DNA from: Euglena gracilis | Lineage: Eukaryota > Euglenida > Euglenophyceae > Euglenales | Reading direction: 5' to 3' | DNA: 64,000 nucleotides | Assembly: GCA_039621445.1 (NCBI GenBank) | Contig: CP154955.1 | Location: 11,334,241 to 11,398,240 of the forward strand | In this document: piece by piece, positions 1-10,972 of the stretch | Layout: every line of letters begins with the position of its first letter | Position numbering within the stretch: position 1 is the stretch's first letter | Position numbers and translations under genes: made by a program | The notes under the pieces: generated by a model | Told to the model about the DNA's origin: nothing | What the model saw: only the letters and a program-made list of their open reading frames with translations | Database searches by the model: none

Positions 1-2742
1 CTCGTGATGGATATCCATCGAGAGGAGTTGGTGGGGCATGATATGACTCTTGCCCAACTTTAGAGTTATGAGTCAAAACAGCTCACGCTCACACAAGTTT
101 TAGGGCAAATACAGTCCGCTTTTCAAACGCATCCCACCGCGTGAATCCTTGCGGGTGCGGTTTGCGCGTTGCAAAAAACACCCACGTCACCAACGTCACT
201 CAACTTGGGATCAAAAACGCGGAATCAGCGTTCTTTGGTCCGAGGCACGGATAAACTGTGCTTTTTAGTGCAACAAATCTGGCCACATGTCTCAGGAATG
301 CCCGAATCCTGATGCGTGAAAGCGTATTCAAAGTCCAAGTGGCTCGACCTCCTCACGGGGTTCAGGTTCCTCGGCGCTTTCACGTCAATCAAGCGCTTCA
401 CAGTCATCGGAGAACCGCTTAAGCGGTGGTAGGCCCAAGTCAGCATCGTGTGATGGTCGGGAAACCTGTCCTTCTCGCGGTAGGTCACCTGGTCCCCCTA
501 CATGAAAAATTCAATCGCGACTCTTCACGATCTCGTTCGCGAAGTAGATCATCCTGCTCGCGCGAGTCACCAGGGAAACACTGGTACACCAGTCACGGTC
601 GACGGGAAACCCGTTCACCACGACGGTTTGACGTGGACGGGAATACAGCTCTCCCCGTTATGCGGAATCCCGTCAAAAATCACGTTGCTCACTTTGCGGA
701 TCAATGGAGCACCAGTCATCCAAGTGTCCCAGACTTCGTTCCCTCCAGCCCCACTACTAAAATCACGGTGACCGCCGCGAGGACCGTGGATACTCCTCCA
801 GCCGGAAGAAAGTCGATTTCAAGATGTCTTGTTTGAAGTTGACCCCCCCCACGAGACCCCCCCCCATGACCCCCAACCACTGTGACACGAAAGGCCCCCA
901 GAACCCGCGTCCTAGGCACAGCTTTCACGCCAGAACCGGCGTCTGTGACACAGTTTTTGAAACCGTGTATCAGGGGCTCTTGTTTCACGCCCGAACCGGC
1001 GTCTCCGACTTCTGGCAGTGAGAGGGATGAGACCTCTGACGGGGAATTTAATTAGGCCCGGATGGCGGTCCGCACAATAAAATCCATCTATTCCACCAAA
1101 AAGTCCGTTGCCGACTATGCGGCGGGTTCGGACTTGGAGTTGGTGAGCTCGAGGTCCGAGTGCATGGGCCTGTGGGCTGATGAAAAGATGGAGGTAGGAC
1201 CTGATCACCCCTGCCTCCCGCTTCCCATCCCCCTTCACGGTAGGTACCCGGAATTATTTCGGGTCCCCTACCCCCCACTCCACATTTCCGCTCGGAATGC
1301 TGAGCAAAGTAGGACAGGGTTCATGGGAAAGTTGGCATGCGAACGTATTTCTGCCAGAACCTATACTTTTCATACCACCAAGGGAATTACTCGTCCAAGT
1401 GGAAATTCGCGTTCAATTTTTCCCACCAAAGTTAACATTTTCATTGACACTGGTTGTCGCATTGCACTGATTTTCGGCTGGGGTTGAAACCGACCACTTC
1501 CTTGGTAAGTGCCTAGAAACCGATCAAAATTACAACCGCGGATAACACCCAATGTGCCAGGTGATTTTGGATGTGTGCTCGAGATTCTCCTGTCCATCAT
1601 TCCCAATCATCACTTGCACACCTCGCAAATACAACATTTTGCCACGTTACGAATCTGGTATTCACGGGTCTGAAATATTTTTAGGATATCTACCCTCTCC
1701 TTACCCGAGCGTTGTCCCGCCTACGCTGCGCGAATGCCGTGAATGGCCACGCGATCTGGCTGCGTAGGGGTATCCCAGCGTTTAACGCAGCCACGCCGCA
1801 GTCCCAGCGTTTAACGCAGCCACGCCGCAGGATTCCGCTGGCACCGTTGGATAGCCAACGAAAAACCGCAGCGTTGAGATGGAAGGGAAATCGTAGCTCC
1901 GCTCCTAGGCCGAGATAGGGTGTTCGGTCTCGCCCGCGTCTGAACCACATTCGCAAAACCGCCCGTGCGTGAGCACGGGCTGACGTGCTTGTCCATTTTT
2001 ACGCCAGCACCGATTTGATTGCCACTCTCACGGTTTGCGCACAACACTGGCCTCTTCAGTTACACCAAAACCACCATCACATTTCGCATCCACCATGACG
2101 AGTACCACTTTTCAAAACACCGTTACCAAACAATGGCAACACCGTTATAAACCACACCAACTACCGTTTTCCACACCCGGGGTACGAAGAAAGCCTCCAC
2201 CCTACCCAATGACACGTGTTCCACATGAGGTAGGTCAAGCAAGTAGCGGGACACCGGTGTTCCACTGGGTTACAAGACGAAAGCCTAAAGGCCTGTAGTG
2301 ATCACGGTGTTGATTAGTCGCCCAGATACACCACAACTCCGTTTCCCACCATTTGTGCCGAATGCAGGCACACCGGTACAAGACTGCCTGGCTAACGCCT
2401 CCGACACCCACTTTCACGCACACTTACAACGCCGCAACACTTCCTTACAATGTGTGCACTGCAGGCGAATTTCAACCAAGTCGGATTTCGATTGTGGATG
2501 TTTATTTCAAAAAAAAACACTAATCGCAAATCCCAAAACAGAATCCTTCTCCCACGGTATACTTAGTTGTAGCCCGCAATGCGCGAAGATGCACCGAGTA
2601 CTCCAACAACGCGGATTCGCCTCGTTTTTTTAAAACACGAAATGCGTCATTCCTAATCACAGTTTCGGTTACACTTGGTACGGAATGGGGAAATCATTCT
2701 TCATTTCCCGCTGTTTTTGTTTTTGACAATAGTCAAGCAGCA
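1..2742. other. No recognisable gene; short tandem repeats
   Basis: I see no protein family in any frame; open stretches are short and overlap on both strands without a recognisable motif. The region carries two copies of a 27 bp unit at 923-949 and 983-1009 (GAACCGGCGTCT core), a 29 bp tandem pair at 1773-1830, and a perfect 8 bp stem hairpin with a 4 base loop at 1961-1980. It reads as decayed repeat or spacer DNA. Confidence 0.5.
1773..1830. repeat. 29 bp tandem repeat, two units
   Basis: Two adjacent exact copies of a 29 bp unit containing CAGCGTTTAACGCAGCC. The unit holds the palindrome GCGTTTAACGC. There is no sign that it is coding. Confidence 0.8.
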
Positions 2743-4569
2743 GTGAGCACATCTCTTGAGAGAGATGTGTCTACACATACCACTACAACTTTACCACAAC
2801 CACTGTACCGACGCCGGGCGGTACCACGCTACCCGGTGGAAGGGACCCAGACGGAGGACTGCTTTATCACCCAACCACTCACCCTCACCCAGACCAATAT
2901 GCGTACCGATACGGTACACAGTCACCTGCACGGCCTGCGGCTCAGGGAAACCCTGAAGCGAGCAGCAGTAGCAGGTGTACCTCGATGCCAGCGGAAGCGC
3001 AGTCAGCTCAGCCATCAGGCCCTCGTCGCCTCCAACCGTATGCTGGTGCTAGGATCCACAGCACGGCGGACACGATGAACCGGGTGTTGTGTAAGACTGC
3101 AAACCTGGCAACCGATCACCTCGCAAAGGCATTGTGGGATGACCACTGCCGCAAACTTCTGTCCGTCGCGAATACCCCTCCAGCCCTGTGGTGTACGTGC
3201 GCCCAGGTAGCGATGACCAGTTCGGTGTATTACACCGACTCGGCCACGTCGGACTTCGCAACGAACCTCACCATGCGTGACCTGGGCGTGGAAGTCCTGC
3301 CTTTGGTAACACGGCAGCTACTAGTTGGCACCTACACCGCATATTCCGTGCTCGGTCCCCCGGCTTACCCTAGGAACAGACAGGGGAAGCACCTGTCCGG
3401 AGTGACCAGCCACGCGTGAAAGAAAGCATTTTTCGGTCTCCTGGAAGCACACCCCGGCGGGATTACCCCGCGAAGGATCATGTGTCTGTGTACACCGTCC
3501 CTCGCGATTATCCCAGGGTGAGGCACCTGCGTCTGTTTATGCGGACAGACCAGTACCACAAGACCAGTACGTGTATCAACCACCACCCAATGTGTATACC
3601 CACATTCGTCACCAACCATTCCTGAATCTATGTCAAGATGATCAGCGGAGGGAAAGCCCCCTGCGACGTCTGACGCTGCACAACGAAGAGCTCGACCGCG
3701 GGAAGCCGCGGCAGCGCCTCGTGCGACGCCGACCACCCAGGTACGGGATCAATCCGTAAACCCGTGGACTGGCCGGCCGTTCGACACAGAGGACTAAGGT
3801 CAAAAGTATGAATATGCTGTGACGATCCAGCGGCAGATGGCATGCCAGCCCCCGCCTTCCGCGGCACAGGGATACCCTGTCTCGGCGGAAATGACGAGGG
3901 AGGAGCGCCACCAGTATGATACCGCTGTGACAGCTCTCACAGGCATGCCACCTCAACCACGATCAGGCCAACCGGTGAGACAGCAGGCGGTTGCTGTTGG
4001 CGGAAGAGCCACCAACACGACCTGCCACCTCTGCTGCCGGCAAACGTGACCGCGGCCCGGAAAATCTGACATCGCACCCACAGCACCGCTCGCCGAGGTC
4101 GGAAAACCCGCCCACGGCAATGCACATGGACGCAGACGAGGAAACCTCGCCGGCGCCAGACGTGGTGGCAAAATGGGAACGTCAGGAAACGTGCCCACCC
4201 TCGGTCGCACCGGTACACTCGAATCATGGAATGGACTCGGAGCAAGAATTTTCTCAGACGCCCAGCACGGAGTCCATTATCTACCATACCTACGAACCAG
4301 AAGACCCAGAAAACTGGAATTACTGGGAAACCTTCCAATGGCTGTCCAACACGAAGGGTAAGGGAAAAGTAAAGGCCACGAGAAAGGTGGAAAAGCCCCA
4401 CCTGGCAAGGGCGGAAAAGCCACCTGGCCAGCTCAAGGAAAAGGTGGAAAAGCTGTGCGCTTCGAGTGGATGCACCCAGGCCCAACCTCACTTCAATCAC
4501 CGTGCGGGCGGAAACCGTCTGCAGGAGGTAAGCGCCTCTTATCACGCCGTTAAGGAGTTGCTGCTGTGA
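2743..4569 (+). pseudogene. Decayed coding-like region, possibly gag-like
   Basis: Several plus-strand open stretches follow one another in shifting frames: 2743-3078, 2985-3419, 3571-3759, 3819-4049 and 3991-4569. They are rich in Pro, Gln, Arg and Thr, with a Lys-rich tail near 4360-4440. No domain is recognisable. The composition and the position just upstream of the plus-strand retroelement B would fit a broken gag-like ORF, but an unrelated decayed gene or chance ORFs in GC-rich DNA are equally possible. The last stretch, 192 aa, is the longest. The minus strand is also open over 3937-4614 (225 aa), which weakens the coding claim. Confidence 0.2.
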
Positions 4570-4745
4570 AGACTTCGGCAGCCATGAAAAACTGCAAGCC
4601 ATTAAGTGACGCACAGCACACAGCGCGCACGACGCAATAATAGGCCAAAGTTGCCACTTTTGGCCCTAAGGCCCCTTAAGGCTGCCAGACATCAAAAATT
4701 CTGCTTGGCCCACAAAATAAATTTCCACAACTCAAACCCCCCAAA

Positions 4746-5807
4746 GTGATGCCGAGGGACCGTGGCAGACAGTGGTCAGAAGACCCCGCAAGGGGCAGAA
4801 GCAACAACTACGGCTATTGGAGCCAGGGCCATGGGGGCCAACATTCCGCAACACAACTCACTTCAAAGTGGGGCTATGGCAGCCAAAACCGCACAGGCCA
4901 TGAAGGCAACAAAGGGCATGACGGCACAAACGGCCATGAAGGCATCTGCATTGACAAAAGTCGCTGTAACAAAGGCCAAGGTGGCCACCAGCACCAAGGC
5001 CCACAGGACATGGCAGGGACAGAACAGGTCAAACATAACATCCCGACCATTTCTCCATCACACCACTCCTCAGGGGGCAGGGGTGGGGTCCCAAGAACCC
5101 CTCAAGGTTTCAAATGGGCATGGCGACCCAGAAACCAATCAGGCCATTGTTGCCCTTCAACTTATCATCAAGGCCATTGGGGCCAGAAAGATCAACAAGA
5201 AGATCAACAATTACAACAAGACCACAGGCTGGGTCCTTCACAGGCACCCCAGAAGCTAAGGGGCAACCCTACAAGGGCTTTGTATATAAATTGGCAGCCC
5301 CACGGCCCAGCCCCAGAAGGAATATGGCCCCCCAAAGGCCAGCCAGGAGGAACAGGAAGGGGGAGACTCCCCACCAGCATTTATTACTGCTCAATCAACA
5401 AGGGGGGGACCCACAGAGGCCCCCCTATGGTATGCCTACCAATCCCATCAACATCAAGAAGGCCAGATAGGACAAACAGGGGCAGTAAGCCCTATGGTAT
5501 GGAAACCAACAAAAAGATCCTCCAGACAGAGTGTAAGCAGAGAGGGAGAGAATGCATGCACATCCCCCCAGGAACACTTTATTTTTCTAAGGGCTCAAGC
5601 CCTAGGGGCACTATGGGTGCAATGTCCAACACCACCCACCCAGCCACCAGAAAATTAACTCGCTGGGAAAATAAATTACGTGGAGGGAATATGGGGAGGC
5701 ACCCCCCTGTACCAGTGACTTCAGAAAAGTCTCAAATGGTGGTCAAAAAAATGCCACTCCAGCAACATATCAATTCATCAAAAATGGAATTCAACCCCCC
5801 TGGGTAA
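4746..5807 (+). CDS. Gag-like ORF of element B, copy 1
   Basis: A 353 aa frame rich in Gly, Gln, His, Asn and Pro, with short GYWSQG / GYGSQN-type repeats. Element A has the same type of repeats (GYGSHH) in one of its gag-region frames, which supports a common origin. A second frame is open over the same DNA (4762-5259, Ala/Lys/Thr-rich), so the real frame is uncertain. The position upstream of RT fits a structural or nucleic-acid-binding protein. I see no zinc knuckle. The D1 duplication breakpoint at 5381 falls inside this ORF. Confidence 0.45.
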   Translation: MMPRDRGRQWSEDPARGRSNNYGYWSQGHGGQHSATQLTSKWGYGSQNRTGHEGNKGHDGTNGHEGICIDKSRCNKGQGGHQHQGPQDMAGTEQVKHNIPTISPSHHSSGGRGGVPRTPQGFKWAWRPRNQSGHCCPSTYHQGHWGQKDQQEDQQLQQDHRLGPSQAPQKLRGNPTRALYINWQPHGPAPEGIWPPKGQPGGTGRGRLPTSIYYCSINKGGTHRGPPMVCLPIPSTSRRPDRTNRGSKPYGMETNKKILQTECKQRGRECMHIPPGTLYFSKGSSPRGTMGAMSNTTHPATRKLTRWENKLRGGNMGRHPPVPVTSEKSQMVVKKMPLQQHINSSKMEFNPPG

Positions 5808-5940
5808 ACCCCCAAAATTGTCCATCCACCCAAAATTCAGAGCCAACTTGGACCTGAACCAGGCAGAAAAAATTGGGCTGATTACGAAAAACTGGCTCAG
5901 TGAAACCAGTTTGTGACTCAGAAACCCCGAATTTGATCCC

Positions 5941-7290
5941 ATGGTTTTGAATTTCAAAACCAGAAAGGGGAACAACCAAATGGAGAAAGATCAGCGATTC
6001 CAGAGAAAAAAATCAGCAGTTTCAAGTAAAACATTTCAAGCTGGATCATATCCAACACATTTTCCCGGTTCTGGAAAAAGGCCACTGGGCAGCAAAAAAG
6101 ACCTAAAGGATGCCTATTTTATATTATTAAGGCCATTTTTAAGGCATTAGGTACGGGGGCAGATCTACTAATTTCAAACAGGCTGCTTTGGGCTAAATGT
6201 AACGCCCCAAATTTTCATTTCAGGAGTGAAAAAATTCGAAAAGCGGTGGAGAAAAAGCGGCATCCAGGTTGTCGTTTACCTGGACGACATTTTGTTGGTG
6301 GCCCCCACCGAAAACATTTCACAAAATAACCTGAACACAGTCGTCAAGGATTTGCTGAATTCAGGGTGCAAACTCAATGTGAAAAAGTCTACCATCCAGC
6401 CCACCCAAGTGGTAACCCATCTGGGTTTTCAACTAAACTTCCAGGAAGGAAAGCTACAAGTGCCCCCCCAGAAAGTCAAAACCATAAAAAAGGAGCTGTG
6501 AAAAACTGTGAAAAAAGATAACATGTCAAAAAGGCAGTTGGCTGCCATTTTGGGTCAAATAAGATGCAACATAATGGCCATGCTCTTTTTAAGGGCTTTT
6601 ACAGACACCCTGGAAATTTTTTTTGGTGGCAAAGTCCACAGCTCCCTGGACTCAAAACACCTCATATCCCAGGACATCAAGGCCCAAATAAGGGAAAATT
6701 TTTCGTACTAGACACCTGGGGAACCAAATCTGTCACCCAAAATGCAACCAGGGAGTTGCACTCAGACAGCAGCACCCATGCCTGTGGGGGGGGGGGGGTG
6801 GCTGGACATCCACACAGGAGAAATTGTGCAGGAATTTTGGAGAAAAGACTCCCATTTCCGAGTAAATGTAAAAGAGTTGAGTGCAGCAATCAGCACTGGG
6901 AAAAGTATGAGCAAACCTGGGGGAACATTTTATTTGTCTGTAGACAACCAGGTAATTTACTGTTACCTGACAAAAGGGGGCAGAAAGGACCCCTTCAACA
7001 AAGTGCTAAGACCATTTTTCAAATGGTGTATAGAAAAACAGATAAACCTCCAAGTCAGCTTGGTGCTTTCAAAAGAATGCCTAGCAGACCCCATAAGCGG
7101 ATGGGAAATGAACAGGCGGGATTACTCTTTAGACCCCCAGCTTTTTCAGTGGCTAAGAAAGCAATTCACAAGTGTCATACAGCTAGAAACACATTAGTTT
7201 GCCTCCCCAGGCAAAAAAAAACTGCCCAAATTTGTGGCCAGGTGGCCCCACTGGGAGGCCGCAGAGGTGCATGCATCGTAATGTCCATTG
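5941..7290 (+). pseudogene. Broken RT / RNase H region of element B, copy 1
   Basis: RT motif A is seen as DLKDAYF near 6100 and motif C as YLDDILLVAP near 6280. A thumb-like segment with KRQLAAILGQIR follows. RNase H starts at HSDSST near 6760 and runs to about 7197 with the post-RNase H block after it. The reading is interrupted by a stop near 6150, a TGA at 6499, frame changes around 6711-6742 at a G-run, and a stop at 7195. It makes no intact polymerase. Copy 2 shares all of these breaks, so they predate the D1 duplication. Confidence 0.75.
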
Positions 7291-7617
7291 GACAACATGG
7301 GGGGCCTTACTGCAACCCCCCCGGTAAAAAATTCAAAATTTCCTGCCCAGTTTGAAAATGTTTCCCCCGACCAACGTTTGATGGTTACCCCCTACTGGGA
7401 TTCAGCCACCTGGTGGTCCCAATTAATAAAAATGAAAGTTCCAGGGCCCCTGCCTCAAACTCACCCCCTACAGGGTATCCAGGGCCCCTGCCTCAAACTC
7501 ACCCCCTACAGGGGTATGTTCACCAATTTCAGGGTGGGGGGAAATGAGACTCCCCAGGTGGCCCCTGTTTTGCATGATTTGTGCAGGCAAATTTTGAAGG
7601 AAACAAATTCAGATTAA

Positions 7618-9379
7618 AACATTGACGATTTCCTGGAAGAAACCCCAGCCTAAAACGATATCAGAGTGCTTTTGCACTTCTGTGGTAATTTTGGAGGAAA
7701 TGTGGGTGCCCCGGTGTACGTCCAAAGACTTCCATTTGACTCCTTTTGCCCCGGAAAAGTCTTTTCGCTTTCTCCTGGTGCACACCTGCTTAGGTGAGGA
7801 AAAATCTTTGGAACCCTTTGTCCTAATTCCTCTATGCTAAGTCAAAGCACAAAGCAAGTCGCTGTGTAAGTATTTTCCTTCACAGTCCTGTTCAGTTCTC
7901 TCAGAGGATTTTCCTCTGACTTCACTCAGACAATAATGTGAAGAATAAAATACCACCTGTGAGGAAAAGAGATCACGCGAGCACGTGTGATACGTGTCCG
8001 AAATCCCATAGGATCTGCCACGATCGTCAGGTTGTGCTCATACACAGCCGTCTGATTGCGACAGATCCAGACTCTACAGATTTCCCACAGAGCTGGGATC
8101 GTGCCTGGTACACGTCCCCCTCTCAGGGCTATGCCCGATTTCCTTCTTGGACCAGGTCAGACCAGGTCCCGTCCGGATTTCAGACACAGTCCTGATCGGG
8201 TTCTGCTTTCCAGAGCACGGGATATCTGTTATCCACAGGGGAGCAACCAAAAAACCCGACACACGCAAAAGGATACTGCTTATCGCGGTTACTTATTAGC
8301 CGTTTCGGCTTAGGGGTGCGAAAATGAGGTTGGCAGGTTTCCTCCCAAAGTATCCCATCCACCCAGTTTGGGTGTGCCAAAGGCACGCGAGCGTATTCGC
8401 TGAAAACCCGAGGGGAGAGGTGTGGTAGGGGGTGCAGGCTCCTATCCTGGTCATACCCGGATAGGGCTCCTAGGCGGCGGTCATATCCGCACTAGGACCC
8501 AAAGGCCTACTTACAAAACCGACAGCCTGCGACAGCTTTGCGGGGGTGGGGGGAAAGTATAGAGGACTGGGGGGCTGGCTTGGGAACATTTTTTTGGGGA
8601 AGGGGCAGCCACGGTTCGCCACAGTCGATCCGCGTTGCCAGGTTGTCCAGCAGCTGCTGCTTCTCCCTCTGCAAGGTGTGCAGCGGTCTGCGTCTTTAAA
8701 GTTGCATCTCTCATCCTTCAAAATATTCAACAGCATTTTATTTCAAGTTCCGCACGGGCGCGAATTTCTGGTTAAATTTAATTGATTGAGTGTCTTCTTC
8801 TGCACCAAATTGATGAGGTGTGCGGTGCCCCTTTCTTTCGGTTTCGAAGGGGAAATTAAGAGTGTGCCAAACTCCGGCGACAAAGGCACTGAGCGGGACC
8901 TCCAAACCCAACGCCCCAAAAACAATCCGAGCAGCACCGCCGGCGAGCAAGGCATGGCCTCAAAAGGGCAAAGTGCGGAGCCCGAGGTGTCGGGCACAGT
9001 GTGGAGAACGGGGTTTGTGAGTCCTCCACGCTCAAGGTTTTGTCCCTCCCGTCTCGGCTTTGGGCCGGACAGCTCCGGCGACAAAAAGGCACCAGCCAGG
9101 AACTCCTGAATTAGCGCGCCATCGTCCAAGGGACCGGCCGGCAAGGTATGGCTCGTGCCGGAAAATTTCGGAGCCCGAGGTGTCCTTTTGGGCCCGCCCC
9201 CGCGCCCGTGCAAGACATTTGTCTGAAAAAAGCCCTCGGCCGGCCGGTCGGTCGGCGAAGACTTTCGCGAAGCCTTTTGATGCCTGGTCCGTCCGGAGTT
9301 GGCTCATCCAAAGTGCCGCACAGTTTCGCGCGTCGAGAGAACGAATGATTCCTGCTAGAAGATGGTACTTTCATGTTAT
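7618..9379. other. Spacer between tail-to-tail elements B and A, copy 1
   Basis: No gene is recognised. Open frames occur on both strands because the DNA is GC-rich, and none shows a domain. The segment probably contains the 3' untranslated parts of B (plus) and A (minus). It recurs almost unchanged at about 15900-17661, and its last part at 27473-28150. Confidence 0.5.
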
Positions 9380-10797
9380 CGGACTCCCACGACAAAGGAA
9401 GGGGGAGGAAGGGACCAAGAGGGCGAAGCACAAGAAGATGGTGAGGTCCTGCTTTCCTTGCCGGCTGTTCTGTTCTGGTGTGTTTGTGCGTGCGCGGGGG
9501 GTGCTTCTTACTGCGCCTTTGTTGCCGGAGTTGGCGATGATGAGGCCTCCTCCGACACCTTGGCGAAGCTGAACCGCCGTGGCCCCGCCCCCCCCCCCTC
9601 TCCCATGGTCGCTTGGTGGGGGGCCCCCCACCTGATGGGGATGGTGGTCTCTTTCTGTGTTTCTGGGTGGGTGGTTGGGGCTGCTTGGTTGGGGGTCCCT
9701 TTTCTGGTTGGGATGTTTTTCTGCTGATTTTTTGGGTGGGAGGGTTGGGCTCACCATCTTCTTGTGCTTCGCCGTCTTGGTCCCTTCCTCCCCCTTCCTT
9801 TGTCGTGGGAGTCCGAGACCATTCGGGCTCCGCACTGCGAGATGGTGAGGTACTGTGCACCCCCCTTTGGGCCATAATATTTTGAATTTTTGACACGACT
9901 CCCAGCCTCAAATAATGAGCTTGGAAGGCACCAAAATTTTTCCACTGACCCAGCTGCTGGACTTCTTCCACTTGCAAACCAGCATTTTTCCACCATAAGA
10001 CCCCAGCCCCTCTGGTGCTGTGGGGTTTCCAGTGGGTGGTGTCCACCCCCCCCTCCTGCAGAATTTCTTTGGTTAGGGAATTCACCCTTTCTGATGTCAA
10101 AGGTCTTTTACCATCCAAAGACCACAACAAATTATTTTTGTGCCCAACCATGTGGGCTGTCCTTTCCACATACTCTTTCAATAAATGCCATGGGCTTATG
10201 AGGGGGGGGGGTGGCAAATTCAAAATCTCTTCCCATTTTGGGAATTGCCACCCTTTCCTTTGCAATAAAATGAAAATTTTTTTTCTCCCACGAAACTGAT
10301 TTTTCGCTGTGTCCTGGCTAAATCAACCCCCCTGTGGAGGGCCAAAAGCCTCCAACAGATGATGAGTCTGTTTCTGAGCTCTTTCACAGATAGGTCTGAG
10401 AGGGGTCTGGAATTCCTCATGATGTTTTCTAGGAAATCAGTGGGGTCCCAAAAGTGGGCATACTTGCAGACATTGGCATTCCACTTCTTTTCAATGGAGC
10501 CAGAAGGGGTGAAAATCTCAAAGACCCAAACCCTGGGAGTAATAAGGCTGCTGCATATGCATTTCGTGCAGTATTGATGCTATGAACAGCAAGATCAAGG
10601 ATGGCTTCAGCCATCTTGGGGACTGTGCACTGCTGCAGAGGCACCCCTTTGTGCAATAATTGACCCACCAATGCCCTGAAGGCTGAGTCATATCTTTTGA
10701 CATTTCCCAGATTTTTTATGTAAGTGTCGATACTGGACATCGAAACTTCCTGGGATTGTAACATTTGCCTGACACAATCAAGCAGGCCAAATTCCAC
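9111..10797 (-). pseudogene. Tyrosine recombinase region of element A, copy 1
   Basis: The recombinase lies downstream of RNase H in three frames: 10429-10797 (N-terminal helical part), 10220-10420 (box I, LLALHRGVDLAR) and 9111-10265 (catalytic C-terminal part). The last reads through WKPHSTRGAG, supplying the H-x-x-R pair, then LGQWKN and AHYLRLG with the likely nucleophile Tyr. The breaks fall in homopolymers; for example a T-run near 10280 has 8 Ts here and 6 in copies 2 and 3. A Pro/Lys-rich tail after the Tyr is read through the inverted repeats and is probably not all protein. Confidence 0.7.
9380..9815. repeat. 66 bp inverted repeat, element A 3' end
   Basis: 9380-9445 is the reverse complement of 9750-9815 with one mismatch, around a spacer of about 304 bp. 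The spacer contains the 65 bp segment 9471-9536 that is inverted relative to the 5' end of the element. The arrangement resembles the internal complementary region of DIRS elements. Copies at about 17662-18096 and 28151-28585 have perfect arms. Confidence 0.8.
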
Positions 10798-10972
10798 CTT
10801 GGGGGGGGCAGCTCCTCCCCCAGTTGGTGAACAGACCCCACTGGGGGGGTACTAGCAAAACCTTGCTGCCTGGCTGCCTGATTGACATTAATTGGCGCCA
10901 CCATGATGTCGAAGCACAGTTGGGTACAATCAACAGACAAATTAGGTCTGGGTTTAACATTAATCTCTGAAC

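Larger units (their letters stand above)
4746..7617 (+). mobile_element. DIRS-type retrotransposon family B, copy 1 (truncated)
   Basis: Plus-strand retroelement with a Gly/Gln-rich gag-like ORF, RT pieces with the motif YLDDILLVAP and an RNase H domain. The post-RNase H block typical of DIRS-like elements (FASPGKKKLPKFVARWPHW) follows. It has several stops and frameshifts, and no tyrosine recombinase is seen after 7320. It lies tail to tail with minus-strand element A, whose RT is clearly related. The end at 7617 is where coding similarity stops, not a mapped terminus. A 38 bp direct duplication at about 7440-7515 is missing from copy 2. Confidence 0.7.

Noticed and set aside
1961-1980. Rho-independent-like terminator hairpin
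   Set aside because: The 8 bp stem is perfect, but the T-run is 15-20 bases away and the DNA is eukaryotic.
7622-8313. Plus-strand ORFs after element B as its missing recombinase
   Set aside because: No H-x-x-R or Tyr motif, and frames of about 85 aa overlap each other; not supportable.
8743-9213. Long open frames on both strands in the DNA between elements B and A
   Set aside because: All frames are open because of GC-rich composition; no domain, and the same DNA is non-coding flank in each duplicate.
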